Shown: piece by piece, positions 18,149 through 26,680 of the stretch
Layout: each line of letters starts with the position of its first letter
How positions within the stretch are numbered: the first letter of the stretch is position 1
NCBI GenBank assembly: GCA_003612405.1
Contig: RAYR01000014.1
Location: 109,131 to 173,130 of the forward strand
Direction: 5' to 3'
DNA: 64,000 nt
Source of the DNA: a bacterium 0.1xD8-71
GTDB taxonomy: Bacteria; Bacillota; Clostridia; Lachnospirales; Lachnospiraceae
The notes under the pieces: generated by a model
Databases searched by the model: none
What the model was told of the DNA's origin: nothing
What the model saw: the letters and a program-made list of their open reading frames with translations, nothing else
Made by a program: the position numbers and the translations under genes

Positions 18149-19705
18149 TCAGATGCCGCCCTTCACCACCAGGATTCTGTCCCCTGCATTAATCTCCTCA
18201 GTGGGCAGTTCATTTACTTCCTTAAGCTGTGACACAGGCACATAATAGCGCTTGCCGATATCCCACAGGGTATCTCCCGGACCTGCAATATAAATGACCA
18301 TACCCGGCAGTTCACTCAGTTTGTTCAAATCAAGATCCTCCACCTTGATATCCGTCACCAGATTATGAGTTCTCTGGGCAAACACGATTACCTTAAACTG
18401 CAAAGCCGCCTTCATATCCAGCTCATCACTGTCAAGCATGGTTACCGTCAGCTGTTCAATACTGGAATGTAGCTTGTAGATACAGGTAGGTGTGATATTA
18501 TCTACCTCTATCACATACTGGAAGGGCAGTTCATTTTTCGTGGAATAAATGGTTTTAGATCCGCCGGCACACAGATAAAGCGTGGTCACGATCAATGTTC
18601 CGGTAACGGCAATTCCGTTTTCCACTATGGTCTGTTCATCAATCCGAATCTCCCCCTCGGAATGAATCAGCTGGTACATGGGCATCTCTGAATTCTGGAT
18701 TCTCACATGCTCCGCTATCTTGCACTTGCCTACTCCGGCAAGCAGAAGACTCTTAAGCGGTACCTGTGTAGCCAGTGCACCAATCTCCTTATCCACACCA
18801 TAGACATCCGACAGAACTTCCAGATTCTCTTCCTCATACAGATGGATATCCAGATCCAGTACCGGCTCCACGCAGAAGACTCTCTCCTCTCCGTCAAAAT
18901 CCGGCCGCACCTCCACATTACACTGCCCCAGACTGTATTGGATATCCGGTATCATGTTTTCCCGGCACCCGTGACACTCAATAATACCGCTGAAAGGTAC
19001 TGTATTCTCATACCACAGTGTCCTGTCATTGTCCCCTTCCCCTTCATACAGGAAGAAGGCTCTCATCTCTCCCTGTATGGAAATCTTTTCTTCCAATGCC
19101 TTAAACTCCACATGGTCAAAACAGATATGGTGCCAGATGGTCTGAAATACATTGGGCAGATTTCCCGTCAGCTCCATCTCCTCTTTCAGCCGGAAAATAT
19201 CCTTCTTATGTAATACCAGCTCTATCACCGGATAGACACATTTGCGGTACTCCACCGGCTCCTCATGGTAGAGATCAACCGCCGCCTCACATTCCACCTG
19301 TTCCTCTTTCTCCAGGGTAAAGGAAACGACTGCCTGCACACTCAGCTTTCTGGAATTGATAAGACCCACCGTCAGATCTTCAATTGTCCATTCTGTCAGA
19401 ATTGTGTCCCCGTTGCAGACTCCTTCCATGTTCACTTTTTCCTCAAAGGGAATCATCGCCTCCATACTGGCACACATACCCTCCATATCTGTCAGATAGA
19501 GTATGGACACTACCAGTCTGCCTTTCAGATTTACCACATTTTCACAGGCGCGGATTTCCTCCATGATAATCTCTCCCTTACTGCTCAGAAGATAATTCGC
19601 GTCCGGTTTGTTATCTGAAATATTCACATCTTCTTCCAATACCATCTGGGTGCCGGCCCTGCCGCTTATCCGGTCCATATGTATTTTCTTCTTTACTAAT
19701 TCCAC
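18149..19705 (-). CDS. DUF3794 (SPOCS) and LysM protein, spore envelope type
   Basis: Protein of 518 residues with three DUF3794/SPOCS-like segments and a C-terminal LysM domain (about residues 468-512, GPGDTLWDIGKRYYVPV). This architecture matches SipL of Clostridioides difficile, which sits at the forespore surface and helps localise the coat protein SpoIVA; I infer a similar coat-assembly role. There is no signal peptide or membrane segment, as expected for a mother-cell protein. The start is a GTG at 19705 with GGAGG seven bases upstream. It is divergent from the LytTR regulator and ends in a clear terminator. Confidence 0.88.
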   Translation of the reverse strand: MELVKKKIHMDRISGRAGTQMVLEEDVNISDNKPDANYLLSSKGEIIMEEIRACENVVNLKGRLVVSILYLTDMEGMCASMEAMIPFEEKVNMEGVCNGDTILTEWTIEDLTVGLINSRKLSVQAVVSFTLEKEEQVECEAAVDLYHEEPVEYRKCVYPVIELVLHKKDIFRLKEEMELTGNLPNVFQTIWHHICFDHVEFKALEEKISIQGEMRAFFLYEGEGDNDRTLWYENTVPFSGIIECHGCRENMIPDIQYSLGQCNVEVRPDFDGEERVFCVEPVLDLDIHLYEEENLEVLSDVYGVDKEIGALATQVPLKSLLLAGVGKCKIAEHVRIQNSEMPMYQLIHSEGEIRIDEQTIVENGIAVTGTLIVTTLYLCAGGSKTIYSTKNELPFQYVIEVDNITPTCIYKLHSSIEQLTVTMLDSDELDMKAALQFKVIVFAQRTHNLVTDIKVEDLDLNKLSELPGMVIYIAGPGDTLWDIGKRYYVPVSQLKEVNELPTEEINAGDRILVVKGGI

Positions 19706-19727
19706 AAGAAAACCTCCATGCGTATAC

Positions 19728-19756
19728 TTGCTATAAATCTATGCGGATACTATAAT
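19728..19756 (+). promoter_or_regulatory. Promoter of the LytTR/GHKL operon
   Basis: TTGCTA at 19728-19733, a 17-bp spacer and a perfect TATAAT at 19751-19756. It is followed at 19765-19774 by the perfect palindrome GAAACGTTTC, close to the expected transcription start. Confidence 0.75.
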
Positions 19757-19764
19757 AATTATGC

Positions 19765-19774
19765 GAAACGTTTC
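19765..19774. promoter_or_regulatory. GAAACGTTTC palindrome, candidate operator
   Basis: A perfect 10-bp palindrome lies just downstream of the -10 box of the LytTR/GHKL operon, where a bound repressor would block initiation. It resembles the centre of a cre/LacI-type site but does not meet the 14-bp cre consensus. A chance occurrence is possible. Confidence 0.35.
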
Positions 19775-19806
19775 CCAATGCCCCACCCCTAACGGAGGAA
19801 TCTGCC

Positions 19807-20523
19807 ATGTTATCCATCGCTGTCTGTGATGATATCCTATTAGAATGTACGCAGCTGGCCAAACAGATTCGGCATATTGCCGGGCTGGCCGGATGCGAAA
19901 TCATACTCCGGGAGTTTTATTCCGGAAAAGAACTCTTAAATTCCACAGAATCCTTCGACCTTCTCTTTCTGGACATCAAAATGCCAGACCTGAACGGCAT
20001 GGAACTGGCCCGTCTTCTGCGGCGCAGAGAAGAAACCTGTCTGTTAGTCTTCGTCACCGCAGTCTCCGAATATGTATTTGAAGCCTATGATGTGGAAGCC
20101 TTTGCCTATCTGGTAAAACCGATTACGGACCAACAGCTTACTAAAGTCCTGACCCGCGGAGCAGAGAAGCTGCGTAAAACTTCCGCGGAATTTCTCTTAG
20201 TCTCCTCACAACACGCTGTCAGAAAGATTCCCTTACAGGATATTGTCTATATAGAGGCCATGGGCAGGATTCTCAGAATCCATACCCTGCGGGATACCAT
20301 CGAAACTTATGAACAGATCGGTCAGATGGAAAAAAGGCTCTGTGAGAAAGACTTTTTCCGATGCCACAAGGGCTATCTGATCAATCTGAAATATGTAGAA
20401 ACTTTTGATAAAAACCTGATTCAAATGGAAACAAAAGATACCATCCTGTTGGCCAGGCGCCGATATGACGACTTTGCCAGGGCATTGATGCACTATATGA
20501 AAAAGGAGGGCGGTTTCGTATGA
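19807..20523 (+). CDS. LytTR-type response regulator
   Basis: Regulator of 238 residues with a receiver (phosphoacceptor Asp56 in LLFLDIKMPDLNG; conserved Lys in LVKPITD) and a C-terminal LytTR DNA-binding domain (about 135-235, VYIEAMGRILRIHT, FFRCHKGYLINL). LytTR regulators of the AgrA/ComE/VirR kind often control peptide-signalled or envelope genes. It has its own promoter and an ACGGAGG ribosome site, and it overlaps the kinase gene by 4 bp. No AgrD-like peptide gene was seen beside it. Confidence 0.95.
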   Translation: MLSIAVCDDILLECTQLAKQIRHIAGLAGCEIILREFYSGKELLNSTESFDLLFLDIKMPDLNGMELARLLRRREETCLLVFVTAVSEYVFEAYDVEAFAYLVKPITDQQLTKVLTRGAEKLRKTSAEFLLVSSQHAVRKIPLQDIVYIEAMGRILRIHTLRDTIETYEQIGQMEKRLCEKDFFRCHKGYLINLKYVETFDKNLIQMETKDTILLARRRYDDFARALMHYMKKEGGFV

Positions 20524-21839
20524 CATTCTGGATAACACTTGCCGGCATCATAGGACTATGCATCCAGGCAGGCATCCTTTTGCATTTGCAGACGACTTTC
20601 TTTTCCCCTCGCACAAATCGGTTTCTTGCCATGATATCCGGTATGATACTGTATCTGGCTGTAAGTCTGACAGGCTCTTATCTTTTCAGCCGCCAAGGAT
20701 ACTATATTCTCTACAGCATCCTCAGACAAAGCCTGCTGATCCTGCTTCTCATTCTGTTCTTTCAAGGTAACCTGTGGCACAGGGCATCTCTGGCCGCCGT
20801 CCTGTGCGTCTCCTGCGAATTTGCCGACAATCTGTTCGGGGAAATACTGTCTTTGAGCAGCCTGTTTCTTCCTGCCGGGTGGCAGATATTCTCCGACTTA
20901 TATCATTATCTGTGCTATCCCCTCGCCGCGGGATTCCTCTGGTTCACCTTCCGGCATATGAAGCTGCGCCCGGATTCCTTCTCCGCCCAGCTCTGCCGGC
21001 TGCTGTTCTTTATCATGTGCGGACTCCTGCTATTGACTGATATAGTCTATCACGGCATTACCCACGGCGTAATTATGATCTCCCACCTCGGAGCACCGGA
21101 AGTATTTAACCCCCATGTCAGTCAGATCCTGACCCATATGGAATGTATTATTCTGGCTTTTTTAAGTCTGGCCATGGCACTGTGTCTTCCCGCCGCCTTA
21201 AGCCGGATCATGCAGCAGACCATATCGGAACAGATACAGCGGGCACAGATTGCCCATTATCAGACCCTTTTGGAAGAACATAGAAAGCAGACCAGCCTGC
21301 GTCATGATCTGAAAAATCACCTGCTTGTCCTGCGTCGTCTGACACAGCAGAAAGAATTTGACAGAATAGACGAATATCTCAAAGCCATGTGCCAGGAATC
21401 TTTCCCCGCCATCGAAAATATCCATACCGGTAACATGACCGCAGATGCCATCCTGGCTGTCAAAGAACAGACAGCCCGCACACAGAACCTCTCCTTTACC
21501 TGTGAACTTAACCTGACAGAAGAGCTTTCCCTGGAAGATTATGATCTGTGTATCATACTGGGAAATCTACTGGATAATGCCATTCATGCCGCAGCCCAGG
21601 TTCCGGAACCAGAAGACCGCCTTATTATCCTGCGCGGAAAAAAGATAAAACGGAATCTGCTTCTGGAAATCAAAAATACCATTACCGATGAAACGGCCCA
21701 TAGCCGCTTTGGGACAGACCATTATGGAACCGGCCTGCACAATGTACAAGGCATCGTAGATAAATACCATGGTGTGATGGATATTTCCCTGGAAGATTCT
21801 TTCTTCTGTGTATCCATTCTTCTGCCATATGTAACATAA
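20520..21839 (+). CDS. GHKL-type sensor histidine kinase
   Basis: Membrane kinase of 439 residues, partner of the LytTR regulator. About six hydrophobic segments fill residues 1-225. A coiled linker follows, then the phosphoacceptor His262 in SLRHDLKNHLLVL and an ATPase domain with the N-box LGNLLDNAIHAAAQ and GTGLHNVQGIVDKYHG. This is the AgrC-like/GHKL arrangement (HPK10-type). It starts inside the end of the regulator (ATGA overlap), showing translational coupling. The signal is unknown. Confidence 0.94.
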   Translation: MTFWITLAGIIGLCIQAGILLHLQTTFFSPRTNRFLAMISGMILYLAVSLTGSYLFSRQGYYILYSILRQSLLILLLILFFQGNLWHRASLAAVLCVSCEFADNLFGEILSLSSLFLPAGWQIFSDLYHYLCYPLAAGFLWFTFRHMKLRPDSFSAQLCRLLFFIMCGLLLLTDIVYHGITHGVIMISHLGAPEVFNPHVSQILTHMECIILAFLSLAMALCLPAALSRIMQQTISEQIQRAQIAHYQTLLEEHRKQTSLRHDLKNHLLVLRRLTQQKEFDRIDEYLKAMCQESFPAIENIHTGNMTADAILAVKEQTARTQNLSFTCELNLTEELSLEDYDLCIILGNLLDNAIHAAAQVPEPEDRLIILRGKKIKRNLLLEIKNTITDETAHSRFGTDHYGTGLHNVQGIVDKYHGVMDISLEDSFFCVSILLPYVT

Positions 21840-21921
21840 ACCAAACCGTTTGATACATCATTGTGGAGTGTACTTTTTCCCTTGTCGAAAAACGATATAA
21901 GACTGGAAAAGGAGGCATACT

Positions 21922-22488
21922 ATGAAAGCAGGAACAATGGAAGGTTTAATCGGTGCAGGCATCAATATGAAACTGGTGGATACTCCCATGCGCGTCTATA
22001 AGGAAGCAAGACGAAAAGGCGACCTGGGTGCCATGGAACGCGCCATGGGTTATGCCAGCGAATACCAGGAAACGGCTTATGAATATAAAGAACATGCTGA
22101 TGAAGAGCTGCGCAAGGAAATGAAAGAAAACCGGGAAGAACAACAGAAGCAACGCGAAGAAGCCATTGAAGAACGCAGGGAAGCGCAGAAAGAATCCCAG
22201 AAAGAAACAGTAGAAAAGCTGGCTGAAAAAGCGGAAGAAATGCGAACCGACAACGATTTGTCCGCAAATACTTCCAAGAGGACACAGGCAGACAGTCTGG
22301 TCATCAGCACAGAAGGACAAAAGCTTTTACAGGAAAGCCGTCCGGATTCTGATAGGAAGGCAGCCGATATAGAAGCGCCCGACCTGCCTGCATCCACAGA
22401 CACCAAGTCTGATACGAAATTTTATTCCAGCACAGGAAGTGCCGTGGAGTCGGCACCTGTGGGGATGAACGTGTCGATGAATGTGTAA
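21922..22488 (+). CDS. Hypothetical coiled-coil protein
   Basis: Protein of 188 residues that I cannot assign. Residues 1-50 are compact (GLIGAGINMKLVDTPMRVYK). Residues 55-110 are very rich in Glu, Lys, Arg and Gln and form a clear helical coiled coil. The tail (115-188) is Ser/Thr/Asp-rich and probably disordered. There is no signal peptide or membrane segment. AAAAGGAGG lies nine bases before the ATG. The motif AACGATATAA at 21891 resembles motifs upstream of the gene at 7924. It follows the GHKL kinase by 82 bp and may be transcribed separately. Confidence 0.72.
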   Translation: MKAGTMEGLIGAGINMKLVDTPMRVYKEARRKGDLGAMERAMGYASEYQETAYEYKEHADEELRKEMKENREEQQKQREEAIEERREAQKESQKETVEKLAEKAEEMRTDNDLSANTSKRTQADSLVISTEGQKLLQESRPDSDRKAADIEAPDLPASTDTKSDTKFYSSTGSAVESAPVGMNVSMNV

Positions 22489-22511
22489 GGTCTTATCCAA
22501 AAGATACATCT

Positions 22512-22539
22512 TAAAAGTGGAGGGATATCATCCCTCCAC
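22512..22539 (-). terminator. Terminator at the end of pyrD
   Basis: A 10-bp perfect stem (22517-22526 with 22530-22539) and 3-nt loop, followed on the minus strand by TTTTAA. It overlaps the last codons and stop of pyrD and faces the convergent coiled-coil gene. Confidence 0.75.
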
Positions 22540-23433
22540 CGCACCAATCAGATCTGTCACTTTCTCCATGCCATATCTTTGCATATAAGCCTCAATTCCC
22601 TCCACGACTTCCACAGTGGTATAAGGATTGACGAAATTCATTGCTCCCACCGCCACCGCACTGGCACCGGCAAGCAGAAACTCTATGGCGTCCTCCGCGT
22701 TGGCAATACCGCCCATGCCGATAATGGGAATCTTCACAGCCTGGGCTGCCTGATAGACCATACGCACCGCCACCGGTTTGATGGCCGGGCCGGACATACC
22801 GCCCGTCTTATTTGCCAGAACAAACTTCTTTCTGTGTATGTCAATTTTCATGCCTGTAATCGTATTAATCATGGAAAGGGCATCCGCACCTGCCGCCTCT
22901 GCCGCGCGGGACATCTCTGCAATATCTGTCACGTTGGGACTCAGCTTCATAATCACCGGCTGCCTGGCCTTTTTCTTAATCTGAGAAGTAATATCATAAA
23001 GGCTGTCAGGTTTCTGTCCAAAGGCAATGGCCCCCTCTTTTACATTAGGACAGGACACGTTGATTTCCAACATATCTACCGGCTGATCTCCGAGGCGTTC
23101 CACTACATCCAGGTAATCCTCCACCGTCTTACCACAGACATTAACAATGATTTTGGTATCATATTTCTGTAAGAAAGGAACATCCCTTTTGATAAACACA
23201 TCAATGCCCGGATTCTGCAATCCGATGGCGTTTAACATGCCGCCATATACCTCCGCCACACGGGGCGTCGGATTACCTTCCCAAGGCACATTGGCCACCC
23301 CCTTGGTCACCACCGCCCCCAGTTTATTCAAATCTACAAAATCACTGTATTCCATACCGGAGCCAAAAGTCCCGGATGCCGTCATAACAGGATTCTTAAA
23401 AGTTACTCCTGCAATCGTTACCTGTGTATTCAT
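22528..23433 (-). CDS. pyrD: Dihydroorotate dehydrogenase B, catalytic subunit
   Basis: FMN enzyme of 301 residues that oxidises dihydroorotate to orotate in pyrimidine synthesis, with electrons passed through PyrK to NAD. Family marks: NPVMTASGTFGSG at the N-terminus, the catalytic Cys128 in EINVSCPNVKEG, and the FMN-phosphate loop IIGMGGIANAEDAIEF. The cysteine base and the neighbouring pyrK identify class 1B. Its ATG overlaps the pyrK stop by one base (TGATG). Length is normal. Confidence 0.97.
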   Translation of the reverse strand: MNTQVTIAGVTFKNPVMTASGTFGSGMEYSDFVDLNKLGAVVTKGVANVPWEGNPTPRVAEVYGGMLNAIGLQNPGIDVFIKRDVPFLQKYDTKIIVNVCGKTVEDYLDVVERLGDQPVDMLEINVSCPNVKEGAIAFGQKPDSLYDITSQIKKKARQPVIMKLSPNVTDIAEMSRAAEAAGADALSMINTITGMKIDIHRKKFVLANKTGGMSGPAIKPVAVRMVYQAAQAVKIPIIGMGGIANAEDAIEFLLAGASAVAVGAMNFVNPYTTVEVVEGIEAYMQRYGMEKVTDLIGAVEG

Positions 23434-24209
23434 CAGATATCCACCTCCCCTGCCTCAAAAACCGGCCCATCCGTACAGATACGGGCGTTGTGCACATGAG
23501 AATGGGCATCCACTTTTGTCGTCCTGCATACACATCCAAGACAGGCACCCACGCCACAGGCCATCCTCTCCTCCAGGGAAATATAGGCTTCTATCTTGTT
23601 TTCCCCGGCATATTTCTTAATCGCACGAAGCATGGGCATAGGGCCGCAGGCCATGATCACATCCGCCGCAAGGCCATGTGCTTTGATAATATCCATCACA
23701 TTTCCTTTCGTACCCACACTGCCATCCTCGGTGGCCACATAAACATCTCCATAGCGGGCAAGATCCTCCTGTAAAAACAAATCCTTATCCCGATATCCAA
23801 GCAAAATCTGCTTCCTGCAGTCAAGGCGCTTTGCCAGCTCCAGCATAGGCGGAATACCGATGCCTCCTCCCATCAGAAACACCCGCTTTCCCTTTGCCTT
23901 GTCAATCGGAAATCCGTTGCCCAGCACACCAAGTATTTCCAGACTATCTTCTGCTCCATAAGATGCAAACTCTGCTGTACCCTTGCCCGCCACGCGGTAC
24001 ACCAGGCGCAGCCTTCGCTTATCTTCACTGACTTCGCAGATACTGATGGGTCTGGGAAGCAGTGTACTTTCATGGTTCGGATATACAGCCACAAACTGTC
24101 CCGGGTGCGCATCCTTTGCAAGTCTGGTCTCCAGCCACAGATCATATACCTGTTCCGCTATCTGTTTTTGTGACACTATTGTTGTTTTTATCTTTTTCTT
24201 CTGCACCAT
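23433..24209 (-). CDS. pyrK: Dihydroorotate dehydrogenase B, electron transfer subunit
   Basis: FAD and 2Fe-2S protein of 258 residues that moves electrons from PyrD to NAD. The FAD-binding part has LLPRPISICEV. The nucleotide domain has GGGIGIPPMLELAK and MACGPMPMLRAI. The iron-sulfur cysteines are in MACGVGACLGCVCRT with a final Cys in NARICTDGP. It lies between the Rpn remnant and pyrD and is coupled to pyrD. An AGGGG/CAGGAA-like ribosome site is present. Confidence 0.97.
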   Translation of the reverse strand: MVQKKKIKTTIVSQKQIAEQVYDLWLETRLAKDAHPGQFVAVYPNHESTLLPRPISICEVSEDKRRLRLVYRVAGKGTAEFASYGAEDSLEILGVLGNGFPIDKAKGKRVFLMGGGIGIPPMLELAKRLDCRKQILLGYRDKDLFLQEDLARYGDVYVATEDGSVGTKGNVMDIIKAHGLAADVIMACGPMPMLRAIKKYAGENKIEAYISLEERMACGVGACLGCVCRTTKVDAHSHVHNARICTDGPVFEAGEVDI

Positions 24210-24230
24210 TTCCTGCCCCTTTCTCTTACT

Positions 24231-24629
24231 TTACGCTGGATTTTGCTTCGTCTTTAATATCTCATATATTTTCTCAATATCATAATATCCCAGATTTTCA
24301 GCCGTCTGTGCTATTTTCTTAACTATGTTCTGCTCCTCTTCCAATTCCTCTGCTATCACAGATTATTCACCGCCTCCGATCCATATTCCCTGACAAAGTC
24401 CACCATAATCCCCTCATATTTACAATCCTCCACTGCCTGGATAATCACAGCATCTCTATCATTTCCCGCTGCAAGGTATTCCTTGATTCTTTGAATAAAC
24501 CAACAGTATTCATATAATGGTTTGCATTTTTTCAAAATATCGTGATTAACTGGCAGATTAATATTAATCACTTTCACGTTTAATTCTAACATAGGAACCA
24601 CCGTTTTATCAAGATAGGTATCCGGTCTT
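24231..24629 (-). pseudogene. Rpn-family (PD-(D/E)XK nuclease/transposase) C-terminal remnant
   Basis: Between pyrC and pyrK lies a fragment resembling the C-terminal half of Rpn/TIGR01784-type proteins: VININLPVNHDILKKCKPL, YCWFIQRIKEY, then EDCKYEGIMVDFVREYGSE. That frame stops at 24356-24358. The typical last module continues in another frame (IAEELEEEQNIVKKIAQ...YEILK) to a TAA at 24231. The nuclease core and N-terminus are absent, and the stretch between the two pieces is shorter than in intact relatives, so this is a decayed gene. It adds about 400 bp inside the pyr operon without breaking either neighbour. Confidence 0.75.
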
Positions 24630-25946
24630 TCACCCCCGATAAACAACCTTCCCTTCACAAATCGTATAAGCAATCACGCCCGGCATACGCTCACCCACAA
24701 AAGGGGAATTGGCTGCCTTCGATGCAAACTTGTCCACCGTCCAGACTTTGTCCGGGTCAAAAATCACCATATCTGCCGGGCCGCCGGCTGCCAGATAACC
24801 GGTATCCAGATGATACAGCCTGGCCGGGGCATAACTCATCTTCCCCAAAAGCTCCATCATGGTCAGATAGCCTTTGTTCACCAGTTCCCGGATACCGAGG
24901 GAAAGTGCCGTCTCCAATCCGATAATACCGCTCGGCGCCTCAGTAATGGCACGCCCCTTCTCCTCCATGCTGTGAGGCGCATGATCCGTAGCGATCATAT
25001 CTATGGTACCGTCCCGCAGCCCCTCTATAATGGCAAGCCTGTCCTCTTCCTCACGAAGGGGCGGATTCATTTTCGCCAGGGTGCCGTACCGGATAACCGC
25101 CTCCTCATTCAATGTAAAGTGATGCGGCGCTGCTTCCGCATAGATGTGGCTGCTCTGTCGTTTGGCCTGACGCACCAGTTCCACCGCTTCCCTGGTACTG
25201 ATATGCTGAATGGACAAGTCGGCTTCCTCTTCCACCGCAATCTTTAGATCCCGCTCCACCATGGATATCTCCGCCTCCCGCGGAGAACCGACAATACCGA
25301 AGTGGACCGCCGCTTTTCCCGCATTTATCCCATTGTTCGTAATAAGCGCCGGATTCTCCTCATGCAGACTGACCGGCCTTTTAAGCTTTGCCGCCCGCCG
25401 CAGGGCTTCCCTGAGTATCTTTTCATCCATCAGGGGAATCCCGTCATCCGTAAATCCTGCCGCTCCATTAGCACCAAGCGTCTCCATATCCGTCAGTTCC
25501 TGTCCCTTCATTCCCCTGGTCACATTGGCACAGGAATAAACATGTATGCCGGTTTCTTTTCCTTTCCCCAGCACGTAATGCAAAGTCTCTACCGTATCCA
25601 CAGTCGGCTTTGTATTTGCCATCAGCACGACCGAAGTAAAGCCGCCTCTTACCGCCGCTTTCGCCCCCGTATAAATGTCTTCCTTATAGGTAAAGCCGGG
25701 ATCCCTGAAATGTACATGTACATCCACCAATCCCGGCGCAACAATTTGACCGCATAAGTCAATTTCTTCCCTGACATCCACCGATTCATTTCCAAATTCT
25801 CCATTGGAATTTGCCTGCGTCTGCGCACCTGCTCCCTGCGGCAGAATCTGTTCGATTCTTCCAGACTCTGTATTGATAAGGATATCCCTGTATCCTTCTG
25901 TTCCTGATGCAGGATCAATCATATATCCGTTCTTTAATAATAACAT
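24630..25946 (-). CDS. pyrC: Dihydroorotase
   Basis: Metal-dependent amidohydrolase of 438 residues that closes carbamoyl aspartate to dihydroorotate. Metal ligands are in GLVDVHVHFRDPGFTYKED; substrate and metal residues in MANTKPTVDT, RPVSLHEEN, SIQHISTREAVE and MIATDHAPHS. It is of the class I (PyrC/AllB-like) kind. An insertion of some 25 residues (after QILPQ) near the N-terminus is rich in Gln, Asn and Gly and is probably a surface loop. It is the first gene of the pyrC-pyrK-pyrD group and has its own promoter. AGGTG lies six bases before the ATG. Confidence 0.96.
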   Translation of the reverse strand: MLLLKNGYMIDPASGTEGYRDILINTESGRIEQILPQGAGAQTQANSNGEFGNESVDVREEIDLCGQIVAPGLVDVHVHFRDPGFTYKEDIYTGAKAAVRGGFTSVVLMANTKPTVDTVETLHYVLGKGKETGIHVYSCANVTRGMKGQELTDMETLGANGAAGFTDDGIPLMDEKILREALRRAAKLKRPVSLHEENPALITNNGINAGKAAVHFGIVGSPREAEISMVERDLKIAVEEEADLSIQHISTREAVELVRQAKRQSSHIYAEAAPHHFTLNEEAVIRYGTLAKMNPPLREEEDRLAIIEGLRDGTIDMIATDHAPHSMEEKGRAITEAPSGIIGLETALSLGIRELVNKGYLTMMELLGKMSYAPARLYHLDTGYLAAGGPADMVIFDPDKVWTVDKFASKAANSPFVGERMPGVIAYTICEGKVVYRG

Positions 25947-25970
25947 TTGTACACCTGTCCTTTCCCTCGT

Positions 25971-26000
25971 ATTATACCCCGAAACCTGTTATACAGGCAA
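25971..26000 (-). promoter_or_regulatory. Promoter of the pyr operon with internal palindrome
   Basis: On the minus strand: TTGCCT, an 18-bp spacer, TATAAT. Within and next to the -35/spacer lies CCTGTTATACAGG (25985-25997 on the plus strand), a 5-bp inverted repeat with 3-bp centre that could be an operator. No PyrR-type attenuator was recognised in the short leader. Confidence 0.65.
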
Positions 26001-26011
26001 ACGTTTTATCT

Positions 26012-26443
26012 CTAATCAAATACCACCGGTTTATCCACAAACTCTGTTTTCACGACAATATAAGGATAGCTGGCCACCGGATTACTCTTCTCCTCCGGTT
26101 TGGGCCCTATCAGGTTGGTGTCAATATAAACCGCATTAGCCGTCTCATACAATTCGTTTACGGCAATGCTGTACCCGCCTGTACTCTGTGTTCCGTAGCC
26201 TACACAGATATAGAGAAATCCCTGATCTTCAAAAGTCATCTTGAACGCATCCTCTTTTTTCTCCTCTATTTTGGCAAGAAGCTCCTCCGGTATATTCTCC
26301 TCTGCCATGACCGCACACTCCAGGTCCTTAATCTTGGCCATGGTATCCTGTTTCTGTCCACATGCATATACTCCCATACACATCAGACAGACCAGACAGA
26401 CACTTACGAATCTTTTCTGATATTCATACAAAACCTTTATCAT
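26012..26443 (-). CDS. Lipoprotein with PrcB-like C-terminal domain
   Basis: Protein of 143 residues with a lipoprotein signal (hydrophobic stretch, then VYACGQK; lipid-bearing Cys28). The C-terminal part (FLYICVGYGTQSTGGYSIAV and YIVVKTEFVDKPVVF) resembles the PrcB C-terminal domain, named from a spirochaete protease complex; the assignment rests on the TGGYSI motif and short length. It would sit on the outer face of the membrane. Function in Firmicutes is unknown. It is upstream of the pyr promoter but not part of that operon. Confidence 0.75.
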   Translation of the reverse strand: MIKVLYEYQKRFVSVCLVCLMCMGVYACGQKQDTMAKIKDLECAVMAEENIPEELLAKIEEKKEDAFKMTFEDQGFLYICVGYGTQSTGGYSIAVNELYETANAVYIDTNLIGPKPEEKSNPVASYPYIVVKTEFVDKPVVFD

Positions 26444-26582
26444 AGTATTCGCTCCACGAATTTACTCTTATTACCTAATCTATTAACCAGACTGACGCTC
26501 TATTCCTTGTGTTTTATAAAAATCGCAGAAAACACATCCTGGCAGGAAAAGGAAAAAGACAACAATATGCAGTTATTGTATA

Positions 26583-26611
26583 TTGCCTATCATAATTTTA
26601 CCGGATATAAT
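26583..26611 (+). promoter_or_regulatory. Promoter for plsC
   Basis: TTGCCT at 26583-26588, a 17-bp spacer and TATAAT at 26606-26611. The leader of about 60 nt contains a small hairpin (CCCCG...CGGGG, 26621-26640). Confidence 0.7.
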
Positions 26612-26680
26612 AAATAGGTACCCCGCTGTAACCAACGGGGCAAATTGTTTGCTTCACTATATTAAAACGAGGTACATACC

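Noticed and set aside
24356..24673. Separate 105-residue gene
   Set aside because: Its front overlaps pyrC codons and the rest is a piece of an Rpn-family C-terminus; treated as a pseudogene.
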